Origin: Natrinema salinisoli
GTDB lineage: Archaea > Halobacteriota > Halobacteria > Halobacteriales > Natrialbaceae
Assembly: GCF_020405205.1 (NCBI RefSeq)
Contig: NZ_CP084469.1
Location: 3,348,001 to 3,412,000, forward strand
DNA: 64,000 nt
Direction: 5' to 3'
Position numbers and translations under genes: made by a program. Of the stretch, positions 43,182 to 52,272 are shown in pieces; position 1 is the first letter of the stretch, and the number at the start of each line of letters is the position of its first letter. The notes beneath the pieces are model-generated. The model was not told the DNA's origin and searched no databases. It was given only the letters and a program-made list of their open reading frames with translations.

Positions 43182-44135
43182 ATGGCTGGTGAGACTGGAG
43201 AAACGATTCGACCTCGCAGGGAGTTCATCCCGTGGGACGATCTCCCCGTGGAGCGGGAGACCGTCGTCGGGATCGGGACGGTACTCCCCGTCGTCGTACT
43301 GTACTTACTCATCGCGGTGCTTCCGATCGCATTCGCGTTCTGGGCATCGTTACACAACGTTCACACGCTGAACCCGGTGTGGGAGTGGGCCGGCCTCGAT
43401 AACTACCGCGAGGTCATGAACATTTCCACGTTCTGGGGCTCGCTGTGGCGCGGAATCGTCTACATGGTCGGCAGCACGCTCCTACAGCTGGCCGTCGGCC
43501 TCTGGATGGCGCTCGTGTTGAATCGCGTCACGCGCGGGCAGAAGCTTCTGACCGCGGTGGTCTTCACGGCGTATCTGATTCCGACGATCATCGTCTCGCT
43601 GATCGCGCTTCGGGTGTTCGATCCGCAGGGAGGCGTGTTCCAGATGATCGGCGCCGAGTGGCTCAGTCTGTGGGAGGCCCGGGAAGCCCCGTTAGGATCA
43701 CAGACGTGGGCGATGCCGCTTTTGATCCTCATCGGCAGCTGGAAGTTCTCCGTCTTCATCACGATCTTCACGCTCGCGCAGCTGCGGGCGATTCCCAACC
43801 GCTTCTACGAAGCGGCGAAGGTCTGCGGCGCGAACCGGTGGCAGATGTTCCGGGACATCACGTTCCCGCGCATCATGGGGATCATCCTGGTCGTCGTCCT
43901 GCTCCGGTCGATCTTCATGTTCAACAAGTTCGACATCATCTGGCAACTCACGCAGGGCGGCCCCGGTAACGCGACGACCACACTCCCCGTGCTCGCCTAC
44001 AAGACCGTCTACACCGATCAGGCGTACGGACTCGCGAACGCGATCTCCGTCGTCATGTTCCTCTTCCTGTTCGTGGCGGCGGTCGCCTACTTCAAACTCT
44101 TCAACCCGAGCGACGAGGTGGAAACGACCACATGA
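43182..44135 (+). CDS. ABC transporter permease, MalF/UgpA type
   Basis: A 317-residue permease with six membrane helices (VLPVVVLYLLIAVLPIAFAF as helix 1) and the EAA loop EAAKVCGANRWQMFRDITF at about residues 210-228 that contacts the ATPase. A Shine-Dalgarno-like GAGGAG lies before the start at 43182 (MAGETG); the in-frame ATG at 43134 would add 16 residues without a helix. It is 105 nt after the binding-protein gene and overlaps the next permease by ATGA, so the two permeases are translationally coupled. Confidence 0.92.
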   Translation: MAGETGETIRPRREFIPWDDLPVERETVVGIGTVLPVVVLYLLIAVLPIAFAFWASLHNVHTLNPVWEWAGLDNYREVMNISTFWGSLWRGIVYMVGSTLLQLAVGLWMALVLNRVTRGQKLLTAVVFTAYLIPTIIVSLIALRVFDPQGGVFQMIGAEWLSLWEAREAPLGSQTWAMPLLILIGSWKFSVFITIFTLAQLRAIPNRFYEAAKVCGANRWQMFRDITFPRIMGIILVVVLLRSIFMFNKFDIIWQLTQGGPGNATTTLPVLAYKTVYTDQAYGLANAISVVMFLFLFVAAVAYFKLFNPSDEVETTT

Positions 44136-45004
44136 GTCAGAGCGAACCACCGGGAGGCATCTTCGGCCTCTCATACGACGGCGAGACCAGCATCTTCGAA
44201 ACACTGAAGCTCATCAGCACGGCGATAATCGTGCTCGTCGGGGCCTGGCCGATCTACTGGGTCACCCAGCTCGCGTTCACCGAGTACGAGACCGTCGAAG
44301 AGGCCGTCACGTACTTCCCTACCCCCGACATCTTCACGCTCGGCAATTTCGTGGTCCTGACGCAGCCGAGGATGTACACCTACATCTTCAACACGGTCGT
44401 CGTGGCCATCGGGACTATCGTCACCGTCGTTCTCGTCTCGCTGATCGCCGGCTACGGTCTGGCGCGCCTGGAGTTCCCGCAGAAGGAGAACTTCGCGCGG
44501 ATCCTCCTGATCGGCTACCTCTTCAGTCCCATCGTCATCGGCATCCCGCTCTACCAGATCTGGCGGAGCATCGGGCTGCTCGGCACCCGAATCGGGCTCA
44601 TCATCGCCCTGTCGGCGATCTCGATGCCCTTCGCGGTGTGGCTGATGTGGAAGTACATCATGACGATCCCGGAGGCTCACGAGGAGGCGGCGTGGGTCGA
44701 CGGCGCGTCGCGGTGGCGGGGCTTCCGCGACGTCGTCGTCCCCCAGTGCCGACCGGCGATCATCGCCGCGGCCCTGTTCGCCTTCGCGCTCGCCTGGAAC
44801 GACTTCACGTTCGCGCAGATCCTCCTGCCCCAGACCGACACCACGACGTTCGCACCCGGCATCCTCCGGGCGATGGGACAGGCGCAGTTCCTGCCGGACG
44901 CCTACCTCATGGCGATCTCGCTCGCCATGACGCTGCCACCGCTGCTGTTCGCCTACTTCATGCAGAGCTACCTGCTGAAGGGGTTCCAGGTCAGAGCGCT
45001 CTGA
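44132..45004 (+). CDS. ABC transporter permease, MalG/UgpE type
   Basis: A 290-residue permease with six membrane helices, the first being ISTAIIVLVGAWPIYWVT, and the EAA loop EAAWVDGASRWRGFRDVVV (about residues 187-205). The last residues VRAL after FMQSYLLKGFQ are the usual end of MalG-type permeases. It overlaps the first permease by four bases (ATGA). Together they form the channel of a carbohydrate-type importer. Confidence 0.92.
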   Translation: MSQSEPPGGIFGLSYDGETSIFETLKLISTAIIVLVGAWPIYWVTQLAFTEYETVEEAVTYFPTPDIFTLGNFVVLTQPRMYTYIFNTVVVAIGTIVTVVLVSLIAGYGLARLEFPQKENFARILLIGYLFSPIVIGIPLYQIWRSIGLLGTRIGLIIALSAISMPFAVWLMWKYIMTIPEAHEEAAWVDGASRWRGFRDVVVPQCRPAIIAAALFAFALAWNDFTFAQILLPQTDTTTFAPGILRAMGQAQFLPDAYLMAISLAMTLPPLLFAYFMQSYLLKGFQVRAL

Positions 45005-45014
45005 CCGTGCACCG

Positions 45015-45023
45015 TATTTATAA
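45015..45023 (+). promoter_or_regulatory. TATA-like box of the ATPase gene
   Basis: TATTTATAA lies about 26-34 nt before the ATG at 45049. The ATPase gene thus appears to have its own leaderless promoter in addition to read-through from the permeases. Confidence 0.5.
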
Positions 45024-45048
45024 CTAACACCACGAGGTATACCAACAT

Positions 45049-46134
45049 ATGCCAGACATCGAAATTCGGAATCTGACGAAAGTGTACGAGGAATCGGGCA
45101 ACAGAATCGTCGCGGTGGACGACGTCGACTTGACCATCGAGGACGGCGAGTTCGTGACGCTCGTCGGTCCCTCGGGCTGTGGCAAGACCACCACGCTGCG
45201 TTGCGTCGCAGGGCTGAACAAGCCCACGAGCGGCACGATCAAATTCGGCGACCGCGACGTGACGGACAAGCCGGTCCAGGAGCGCAACATCGCGTTGCTC
45301 TTCCAGGACATCGCGCTCTACCCGCACATGAGCGTCCAGGAGAACATGGCCTACGGGCTCAAGATCACGGGCTTCTCGCGGGAAGAGCGCATCGCCCGCG
45401 TTCAGGAGGCCGCCGAGTTGCTCCAGATCACCGACCAGCTCGAGAAGATGCCCGCGGACCTCTCGGGCGGCCAGCAACAGCGCGTCGCGCTCGGCCGGTC
45501 GCTCGTGCGCGATCCGGAGGTCTTCCTGTTCGACGAGCCGATGTCGGACTTAGACGCCAAGCTCAAGGCCGAGCTGCGGCCGGTCATCGAGAAAGTGACC
45601 GACGAGATCGGCTGTCCGACGCTGTACGTCACTCACGATCAGGAGGAGGCGATGACGATGTCCGACCGCGTTGCCGTCATCAACGACGGGAAACTCGAGC
45701 AGGTCGCCCCGCCGAAGGAGGTGTACGACGAACCCAACTCGCAGTTCGTCAGCCAGTTCATCGGCCAGCCGTCGACCCAGTTCTTCGAGGGCAGCGTCAC
45801 GTCCGTCAACGGGACCGCCGAGCTGGTGGTCGGCGGCTACGAGTACGACCTCGCCCGCGACGGCCTCGAGGGGTGGGCCGGCGACGACGTCCGGGTCGGC
45901 CTCAGACCGCAGTACATTCAGGTGAGCGACGATCCCGAGGCCGGCATCCCGGCGACGCACCTGCTGGACGAGCCCCTGGGGGATGCGACGCACAGCTTCT
46001 TCGACACCGAGTTCGGCGAGATCGTCGTCGTCACCGACCCGGACTTCGAGGGCAACGGCGAGGAGTACGGGCTCGTCTTCCAGTCGGATTCCATCCAGCT
46101 GTTCGACAGCGAGTCCGGCGTCCGGATCGCCTGA
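45049..46134 (+). CDS. ABC transporter ATP-binding protein, MalK/UgpC type
   Basis: A 361-residue ATPase. Walker A GPSGCGKTT is at about residues 38-46, Q-loop in ALLFQDIALYPHMSVQEN (about 83-100), signature LSGGQQQRVALGRS (about 138-151), Walker B VFLFDEPMSDLD (about 157-168), H-loop VTHDQEEAMTMSDR (about 191-204). The C-terminal TOBE domain starts at about 240 and covers regulatory folds typical of MalK-like proteins. The ATPase completes a full importer with 41658, 43182 and 44132. MalK-type ATPases are sometimes shared by several importers; the separate TATA box fits this. Confidence 0.94.
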   Translation: MPDIEIRNLTKVYEESGNRIVAVDDVDLTIEDGEFVTLVGPSGCGKTTTLRCVAGLNKPTSGTIKFGDRDVTDKPVQERNIALLFQDIALYPHMSVQENMAYGLKITGFSREERIARVQEAAELLQITDQLEKMPADLSGGQQQRVALGRSLVRDPEVFLFDEPMSDLDAKLKAELRPVIEKVTDEIGCPTLYVTHDQEEAMTMSDRVAVINDGKLEQVAPPKEVYDEPNSQFVSQFIGQPSTQFFEGSVTSVNGTAELVVGGYEYDLARDGLEGWAGDDVRVGLRPQYIQVSDDPEAGIPATHLLDEPLGDATHSFFDTEFGEIVVVTDPDFEGNGEEYGLVFQSDSIQLFDSESGVRIA

Positions 46135-46164
46135 GACGGGCGGCTGCCTCACCGATCGTTGCGG

Positions 46165-46740
46165 TCAGTTCTTCCGTGTGTCGTCCGCTCGAGCGGCTGC
46201 ACTCGCGTCTACGTCGCTCGAGGCCGCCACGTCCCGATCCGTCGGCGCCGTCGAGCGGACGACGATCGTTCCGGCGGCGAGGTCGCCGAGGCGACGGCCG
46301 TCGGTCACCAGCGCCGACAGCAGGCCGATCACGAGCGGCGGGACGCCGAGTAGATCGACGTACAGGAAGAGGTTCCGCACGGCGCTGGCGCGGTAGGTGC
46401 ACGGCCGGCCGTCCGCCGTGACGACGAGCAGACCGCGATTTACCTTCCCCGGCGTCCGACCGTAGCGCCACTCGAGGACGAACGAGTAGCTGGCGTAAAT
46501 CGGTACGAGGAGGACGAGCGACAGCGCGATCGCGAACCCGCCGAGGGCCTCGTACGGTCCGCTGAACACCACGCTGAAGCCGTATATCAACGGTAGTTCG
46601 ATCAAAACGTAACAGACGAACAGATCGATCGCCGCCGCGCCGCCGCGGGCGAGCAACACGTCGCGGTCGTCCGCAGTCTCCAGTACCGGTTCCGGTTGCC
46701 GCTGGGTCGGCAGGAATCCGTCCAGTTTCCAGTCGATCAC
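46165..46740 (-). CDS. RDD-family membrane protein
   Basis: A 191-residue protein with the RDD domain, named for conserved Arg and Asp residues: RGGAAAIDLFVCYVLIELPL (about residues 32-51, Arg and Asp in helix 1), then membrane helices GFAIALSLVLLVPIYASYSFV and VDLLGVPPLVIGLLSALVTD, with WRYGRTPGKVNRGLLVV and RNLFLYVDLLG as the usual loop motifs. The gene starts at GTG 46740. The C-terminus is hydrophilic. The function of RDD proteins is poorly known; some are cation/proton antiporters. A mini-ORF overlaps the GTG start. Confidence 0.82.
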   Translation of the reverse strand: MIDWKLDGFLPTQRQPEPVLETADDRDVLLARGGAAAIDLFVCYVLIELPLIYGFSVVFSGPYEALGGFAIALSLVLLVPIYASYSFVLEWRYGRTPGKVNRGLLVVTADGRPCTYRASAVRNLFLYVDLLGVPPLVIGLLSALVTDGRRLGDLAAGTIVVRSTAPTDRDVAASSDVDASAAARADDTRKN

Positions 46741-46763
46741 GGTGCTATCGTCCCGCCGTTCAT
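46737..46763 (-). CDS. Upstream mini-ORF (8 codons) overlapping the RDD start
   Basis: Encodes MNGGTIAP. Its TGA (46737-46739) overlaps the GTG start of the RDD gene (46738-46740) as GTGA. A TATA-like TATTTTGT at 46787-46794 lies 25-30 nt upstream of its ATG, so a leaderless transcript would begin here. Confidence 0.35.
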   Translation of the reverse strand: MNGGTIAP

Positions 46764-46835
46764 GGTCGAATCATTCGGCAGGACGTACAAAATACCTCCT
46801 CCTCGACCGGCCTCGGGAACCGACGTCGGCCACCG

Positions 46836-47117
46836 TCACTCCATGCTGATGTCCGTTCGGAGCGTCGCGAGGAAGTAAATCAGCAGGAGGAGCGTGATCC
46901 CGGCGAACACTTGCGAGTCGATCGACAGGTGGCCGTCGACCCGGTACAGCAGGACGCTGGTAACCGCCAGCACGAGAATGGCACCGCCGGTTCGCCACCG
47001 TTCGTAAATCTTCTCGACGGTTATCGACAGCGTGGACTGTTCCACCGCGTCCGACGCCTCGCGGATGTTTTCCAGCCCGCCGCCCTCCGATCGCTGTCGC
47101 ATGGTATCTCCACTCAT
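46836..47117 (-). CDS. Small two-helix membrane protein
   Basis: A 93-residue protein with a soluble charged N-terminus (MSGDTMRQRSEGG...) and two membrane helices near the C-terminus, GGAILVLAVTSVLLYRV and VFAGITLLLLIYFLATLR (about residues 47-63 and 70-87). There are no known motifs. It is upstream of the RDD gene on the same strand, with about 95 nt and the RDD promoter between them. Not recognised. Confidence 0.45.
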   Translation of the reverse strand: MSGDTMRQRSEGGGLENIREASDAVEQSTLSITVEKIYERWRTGGAILVLAVTSVLLYRVDGHLSIDSQVFAGITLLLLIYFLATLRTDISME

Positions 47118-47298
47118 ATAGTCGCGATATTCCCATCCGGGCGTAAATAACTATGGGTGTAAGTGTCACGGGGGACGCCGCCCCACCCTTCGCAGTGCCG
47201 CGTCTCGCCCGACCAGTCCTCGAACCGAGCCCGTGATCCGCCCTCGACCGGCGGTAGGCCGTAGAGAGAAATGGAGATCCGGAGCGATAGGCTCGTGA

Positions 47299-48549
47299 TC
47301 AGTCGTCGAGTGCGTCGATGCGCAGGTCCTCGTCGAACTGGAGGGTGTTCTCGATCTCGGCCTCGTCGACGTCCTCGAAGGCCCAGCGGGCGATCGAGCG
47401 GCGGTGGACCTCGTCGGCCCCGTCGACGATGCGGAACGCGCGGACGTTCTCGTAGAAGTGCGCGATCGGGATGTCCTTCCCGATCCCGTTGCCGCCACAG
47501 CACTGCAGCGCGAGGTCGATCGTATCGTTGGTGACGTTCGCGGTGAACATCTTCGACATCGCGACCTCGATGCGGGCGTCGCTGCGGTCGAGTTCGCGCG
47601 CGGCGTGGCGGACCATACAGCGGGCGGCGTGCAGGCGGGTTTCGGCGTCGGCGATGCGGTGGCGCAGCGCCTGCTTGTCCTCGAGTTTCGAGCCGAAGGC
47701 CTCGCGCTCTTGCAGGTAGGCCTTCGCGATGTCGAGCGAGCGCTCGGCCATCCCGGAGTACCGCATGCAGTGGGTGAGTCGACCGCCGCCGAGTCGCATC
47801 TGAGCGATCCGGAAGCCTTCCCCTTCCTCGCCGAGCGTGTTCTCGACGGGGACGCGAACGTTGTCGAATTTCACCTCGGCGTGGCCGCCCTCGCGCTCGG
47901 TGATGCCGTGCCCGCCGAGGTGGGGGATGTTTCGCTGGACTTCGACGCCGTCGGCGTCCCGCGGCACCATGATGATCGACGTGCCCTCGTAGGGATGGGC
48001 GTCGGGGTCGGTTCGGAGCATCGCCAGATAGTAGTCGGCACCGAGCCCGTCGGAGGTCCACCACTTGTGGCCGTTGATGACCCACTCGTCGCCGTCCTTG
48101 ACGGCGGAGCTCTGGAGCATCTTCGGGTCGGAGCCGGCACCGACCTTGGGCTCGGTCATCGCGAACGCCGTCTGAATGTCACCCTGCACGAGCGGGCGGA
48201 GCCACTCTTCTTTCTGCTCTTCCGTGCCGACCATCTCGAGGGTGTGCATGTTCCCCTCCTGGGGTGCGTTCGCACGAATGGCGAGCGCGCCGATCAGCGA
48301 GCGGCCGACCTGTTCGAACGACGGTAGCATGTCGCTGAAGTCCAGCCCCTGGCCGCCGTACTCCTCGGGCACCTGCGGTGCGAACAGGTCCCGCTCCTTG
48401 GCCATCTCCCACATCTCGTGGATCTCGTCCATGGTGATCTCCTCGCCCGTGGCGAGCGCCTCGCGCTCGCGCGGGATCACGACCTCGTCCATGAACGCCT
48501 CTACGCGGCCCGCAACTTCCTTCGCCTTCTCGGAGTCGTGGTACTCCAT
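47299..48549 (-). CDS. Acyl-CoA dehydrogenase, ACAD10/11-like
   Basis: A 416-residue flavoenzyme. FAMTEPKVGAGSDPKMLQSS (about residues 138-157) and WVINGHKWWTSDGLGADYYLA are FAD/substrate-binding stretches. The usual catalytic YEGTxEI is replaced by FRIVDGADEVHRRSIARW near the C-terminus, as in the ACAD10/11 group that handles longer, branched or hydroxylated acyl-CoA. The start MEYHDSE at 48549 is backed by a TTTACA box about 27 nt upstream; the in-frame upstream ATG at 48573 would add eight residues. It is followed on the same strand by no other gene of the pathway; the thiolase at 48697 is upstream. Confidence 0.92.
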   Translation of the reverse strand: MEYHDSEKAKEVAGRVEAFMDEVVIPREREALATGEEITMDEIHEMWEMAKERDLFAPQVPEEYGGQGLDFSDMLPSFEQVGRSLIGALAIRANAPQEGNMHTLEMVGTEEQKEEWLRPLVQGDIQTAFAMTEPKVGAGSDPKMLQSSAVKDGDEWVINGHKWWTSDGLGADYYLAMLRTDPDAHPYEGTSIIMVPRDADGVEVQRNIPHLGGHGITEREGGHAEVKFDNVRVPVENTLGEEGEGFRIAQMRLGGGRLTHCMRYSGMAERSLDIAKAYLQEREAFGSKLEDKQALRHRIADAETRLHAARCMVRHAARELDRSDARIEVAMSKMFTANVTNDTIDLALQCCGGNGIGKDIPIAHFYENVRAFRIVDGADEVHRRSIARWAFEDVDEAEIENTLQFDEDLRIDALDD

Positions 48550-48696
48550 ACCATTTATGATTGGATACAGCATTGTAAAGCTATAGGTAACTGATCGCAT
48601 ACAATGGCAACCGATGGGGCTGGCCGCGGCTACGGAATCGGGGCTCGACCGGCCCCTCCGGAGCCCGTCCGCGTCCGCTACGGACGGTTTATCGGC

Positions 48697-49866
48697 TCAG
48701 ACCCGCTCGAGGATCGTCGCGACGCCCTGCCCGAAGCCGATGCACATCGCCGACAGCGCGGTGTCCTGGCCGGTGCGCTCGAGCTCGTGGACCAGTTTCG
48801 TCAGGAGCATCGCGCCGGTCGCGCCCAGCGGGTGGCCGTGGGCGATCGCGCCGCCGTTGACGTTGACGTCCTCCCAGGACGCGCCGGTCTCCTCGAGCCA
48901 GGCCGCGACGACCGACGCGAACGCCTCGTTGACCTCGAAGAGGTCGACGTCGCCGACGGTCATGTCGGCCTTCTCGAGGACGTTCTCGGTGGCCGGAATC
49001 GGCCCCTTCAGCATCGTGATCGGGTCGACGCCGACGACTTCCGTCTGGCGGATGCGGGCCATGGGTTCCCAGCCGTGTTCCGCGGCCGCTTCCTCGCTCG
49101 TAATGAGCATCGCACAGGAGCCGTCGACGATCCCCGAGGAGTTCCCGGGGTGGTGGAAGCCGTTGCCCTCCTCGCGGAACGACAGCGGCAGTTCCGACAG
49201 CGTCTCGACGTCGGTCCCCGGTCGGGGATGTTCGTCCTGCTCGACGACGACTTCTTCACCGTCGAGTTCGGTTTCGACCGGGACGATCTGATCGTCGTAG
49301 CGGCCCTCGTCCCAGGCGTCCTTCCAGCGCCGTTGGGAGTCGGCGGCGATCTCGTCGAGCTCCGAGCGCGCGAAGCCGTACTCCTCGGCGATCCGTTCGG
49401 CTCCCTCGCCCTGGTGAGTCACCTCGTCGAAGTGCTCGAAGTACGTGTCAGTGAGGGACCCGTTCCCGTCGGCACCGTCGGCCCCGTCCGAGCCCATCGG
49501 GACGCGGGTCATGTGCTCGACCCCGCCCGCGACGAGCACGTCGTGCTGGCCGGCCATGACGTTCGCGGCGGCGAAGTTGGCCGCCTGCTGGCCGGAACCG
49601 CACATCCGGTTGAGCTGTACCCCGGGAACGATATCGCCCCAGCCGGCGATCATCGGCGCGAGCCGGGCGATGTTCAGGCCCTGCTCGTCGACCGGCGTGA
49701 CACAGCCGTAGATCACGTCCTCGATCGTCTCCGGCTCGAACCCGTTGCGCTCCCGGAGCGCCTCGAGCGGTTTCGCGGCGAGATCCTGCGGGTGCGTGTC
49801 CCTGAACGAACCGTCGCGCTTCCCGAACGGCGTCCGGACGGCGTCGACGATGACTGCGGAGTTCAT
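48697..49866 (-). CDS. Acetyl-CoA C-acyltransferase (FadA-like thiolase)
   Basis: A 389-residue catalytic thiolase. The N-terminus MNSAVIVDAVRTPFGKRDG is family-typical. The nucleophilic Cys is in QLNRMCGSGQQAANFA (about residue 89), the GHPLGATGAMLL motif holds the His (about 346), and the second Cys lies in LSAMCIGFGQGVA (about 377). All catalytic residues of true thiolases are present, in contrast to the protein at 32866. It probably cleaves 3-ketoacyl-CoA from the neighbouring acyl-CoA dehydrogenase (147 nt downstream, same strand). An in-frame upstream ATG at 49914 (MHNIYDG) is less likely. Confidence 0.94.
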   Translation of the reverse strand: MNSAVIVDAVRTPFGKRDGSFRDTHPQDLAAKPLEALRERNGFEPETIEDVIYGCVTPVDEQGLNIARLAPMIAGWGDIVPGVQLNRMCGSGQQAANFAAANVMAGQHDVLVAGGVEHMTRVPMGSDGADGADGNGSLTDTYFEHFDEVTHQGEGAERIAEEYGFARSELDEIAADSQRRWKDAWDEGRYDDQIVPVETELDGEEVVVEQDEHPRPGTDVETLSELPLSFREEGNGFHHPGNSSGIVDGSCAMLITSEEAAAEHGWEPMARIRQTEVVGVDPITMLKGPIPATENVLEKADMTVGDVDLFEVNEAFASVVAAWLEETGASWEDVNVNGGAIAHGHPLGATGAMLLTKLVHELERTGQDTALSAMCIGFGQGVATILERV

Positions 49867-50027
49867 GACGTGTCTCTGAGTATTTCGCGATCCATCATAG
49901 ATGTTGTGCATATATTCGTCAGTGTCCTCGTTGGACTCTTTCAGGCCCGATTGGCTCGCTACTCGGTCGTGGGGTCTGGTAGCTCTCCACAATAATTAAG
50001 TCAGATACCATAGTATTCGCTCGGGAA

Positions 50028-50813
50028 ATGGATCTCGGAATCCAGGACAGGACCGCCGTGGTCACTGGCGGCGCCGGACGCATCGGAAGCGCAGACTGCC
50101 GACTCCTCGCGAACGAGGGCGCGAACGTCGTCGTCCTCGACGTCGACGCGGACGGCGCAGCGGAGACCGCTGCGGAAATCAACGAGACGGCCGATAGCGG
50201 CGAGGCGATGGCCCTCGAGTGCGACCTCACGGACCGCGAGGACGTCGCCGATTCGATGGCCGAGGTTCGAGACGCCTTCGGCGGCGTCGATATCCTCGTC
50301 AACAACGCCGCAATGGTCGACGCGCGCTCGCGCGTCGGCGACTACGACGACGAAATCTGGGACCGCGACGTCGAGATCAACCTGACGGGTACCTACAACA
50401 TCAGCAAGGAACTGTTCCCGCGAATGTGCGAGCGTGGCTGGGGCCGGATCGTCAACATGTCCTCGATGGCCGGCTGGTACGGCGGCTTCGGCCAGTTTTC
50501 GTACTCGGCGACCAAGGCCGCCATGATCGGCGTCGGTCGGACGATGGCGCTCGAGGGTGCCCAGTCCGGAGTAACGTCGAACGTCATCGCACCGAACATC
50601 GTCGTCGGCGACTGGGCAGACATGAGCCCCGACGAACTCCGGGAGAACGTCGACGAGTACTACGCCCGAATCGCCGAGGCGACGCCGATGCGCCACCTCG
50701 GCACGGAGGAGGACGTCGCCAACATGGTGACCTACCTCTGCTCGGAGCAGGCCTCCTACGTCACCGGACAGGTGGTCGGCGTCACGGGCGGGATCGACCT
50801 CTTCAGTTTCTAA
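50028..50813 (+). CDS. SDR family oxidoreductase
   Basis: A 261-residue classical SDR, TGGAGRIGSADCRLL (about residues 13-27; an unusual GGAGRIGS in place of GASxGIG), NNAAMVDARSR (about 91), Ser in IVNMSSMAGWYGG (about 143) and Tyr-Lys in FSYSATKAAMIGVGR (about 158-162). It is divergent from the thiolase gene. A TATA-like AATAATTAA at 49990-49998 precedes it. A 3-hydroxyacyl-CoA or related alcohol is a likely substrate, by context only. Confidence 0.88.
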   Translation: MDLGIQDRTAVVTGGAGRIGSADCRLLANEGANVVVLDVDADGAAETAAEINETADSGEAMALECDLTDREDVADSMAEVRDAFGGVDILVNNAAMVDARSRVGDYDDEIWDRDVEINLTGTYNISKELFPRMCERGWGRIVNMSSMAGWYGGFGQFSYSATKAAMIGVGRTMALEGAQSGVTSNVIAPNIVVGDWADMSPDELRENVDEYYARIAEATPMRHLGTEEDVANMVTYLCSEQASYVTGQVVGVTGGIDLFSF

Positions 50814-50829
50814 TCCTACCGCTCGCCCG

Positions 50830-52266
50830 TTACTCGGGATACTCGCCGTGCCACGGCCGCTGGCGTTCGAACGCGGCGCTGGCGGCGATGACGTCGTCGT
50901 CGGCGTGTCGCTCGCCCGCGATCTGCATCCCGACGGGGAGCCCGTCGACGAAGCCGGCCGGAATCGAGGCCGCGGGATGGCCGGTGAGGTTGTACGGCTG
51001 CGTGAGTACCCACCCGCGGTACGGCTCGATGTCGACGCCGTCGATTTCCACGGGCTCCTCGCCGTGTGGGAACGCCGTCGTCCCGAGCGTCGCCGTCACG
51101 AGGAGGTCGTACTCCGCGAACAGGTCCGCAAACCCGTCGAGTACCCGCGTCCGGACGACGTCGGCGCGCTTGTACTCCCGCGTCGTCGGCTCGTCGGCGT
51201 CCATGATGAGGTCGACCAGATACGGCCGCAGGCGGTCGCGGTCGTCGGCTCGCGGATCGAACCCCTCGTCCTCGAGGTTGTCCAGCAGCGACTGCCACCG
51301 AACCGTCGCCATCGTGTAGTAAGCGTCCAGTATCTCCTCGTTGGTGTGGCCCAAATCTGGGTCGACGCGGTCGACGGTCGCGCCGGCGCGCTCGAGCGCC
51401 GAGACGGCGTCCTCGAGAACCGCACGCACGTCGGGATCGACGGGATAGACGCCCATGTCCGGACTGTAGGCGATCGTCATCCCGTCGATGGGACGGTTGA
51501 CTGCATCGCGGTACTCCGTTCGCTTCGGGACCGAGAACGGATCGCGCGGATGGGTGCCCGCCATCACGTCCAGTGAGACCGCGGCGTCTTCGACCGTCCG
51601 GGCCATCGGCCCCTTCGTCGAGAACGGCGTGTGACTCGCGAACCCGTTCGGTCGACTGACGTTCGGGATCACTCCCTGCGTGGGCTTCAGCCCGTACACG
51701 CCGCAAAAGCTCGCCGGGATCCGAACCGACCCGCCGGCGTCCGAACCCGGCGCGAGCGGCACGAGCCGGTCGCCCAGCGCTGCGCCGGCTCCGCCGGAGG
51801 AGCCCCCGGAGACGCGATCGGGATCGAACGGCGTCCCCGTCGGCCCGGCGACGCGGTTGTCGGTCGTCGTGCCGAGCCCGAACTCCGGCGTGTTCGTCTT
51901 CCCGACGACGATGGCACCCGCCGCCTTCAGCCGGGCGACGAACGGCGAGTCGGACTCGGCGACGCGGTCCTCGAAGAGCAGCGAGCCCGACGTCGTTCGG
52001 ACGCCCGCCACGTCGTCGAGGTCCTTGATCGCGACGGGGACGCCGTGCAGCGGCCCGAGCACCTCGCCGTCCGCGATCGCGCGCTCGGCCTCCGCGGCCA
52101 TCTCGCGGGCCAAGTCGTCCGTGACGGTGACGAACGCGTTCGTTCGCTCGTTTCGTTCGTGAATGCGCTCGAGGACGGCGTCGACGACCTCGGTCGGCGA
52201 GTACTCGCCGTCGCGGATCGCCCTCGCGAGGCCGGCAGCGGTCGTGTGTGTCGGTGATGCGACCAT
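50830..52266 (-). CDS. Amidase (amidase signature family)
   Basis: A 478-residue hydrolase of the amidase signature family. The Ser-Ser-Lys triad is complete: Lys in VAIKDLDDVAGVRTT (about residue 75), Ser in RVSGGSSGGAGAALG (about 152), Ser in GSDAGGSVRIPASF (about 176). It hydrolyses amides to acid and ammonia. It has no GatA companions (gatB, gatC) nearby, so it is a catabolic amidase rather than an aminoacyl-tRNA amidotransferase. It is the last gene of the minus-strand run from 57405, six bases behind the acyl-CoA dehydrogenase, so it would supply an acid from an amide for CoA activation. Confidence 0.9.
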   Translation of the reverse strand: MVASPTHTTAAGLARAIRDGEYSPTEVVDAVLERIHERNERTNAFVTVTDDLAREMAAEAERAIADGEVLGPLHGVPVAIKDLDDVAGVRTTSGSLLFEDRVAESDSPFVARLKAAGAIVVGKTNTPEFGLGTTTDNRVAGPTGTPFDPDRVSGGSSGGAGAALGDRLVPLAPGSDAGGSVRIPASFCGVYGLKPTQGVIPNVSRPNGFASHTPFSTKGPMARTVEDAAVSLDVMAGTHPRDPFSVPKRTEYRDAVNRPIDGMTIAYSPDMGVYPVDPDVRAVLEDAVSALERAGATVDRVDPDLGHTNEEILDAYYTMATVRWQSLLDNLEDEGFDPRADDRDRLRPYLVDLIMDADEPTTREYKRADVVRTRVLDGFADLFAEYDLLVTATLGTTAFPHGEEPVEIDGVDIEPYRGWVLTQPYNLTGHPAASIPAGFVDGLPVGMQIAGERHADDDVIAASAAFERQRPWHGEYPE

Positions 52267-52272
52267 CGACGA

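Noticed and set aside
50830-52266. GatA subunit of the tRNA amidotransferase
   Set aside because: No gatB/gatC/gatD partner is nearby and it is the last gene of a catabolic run.
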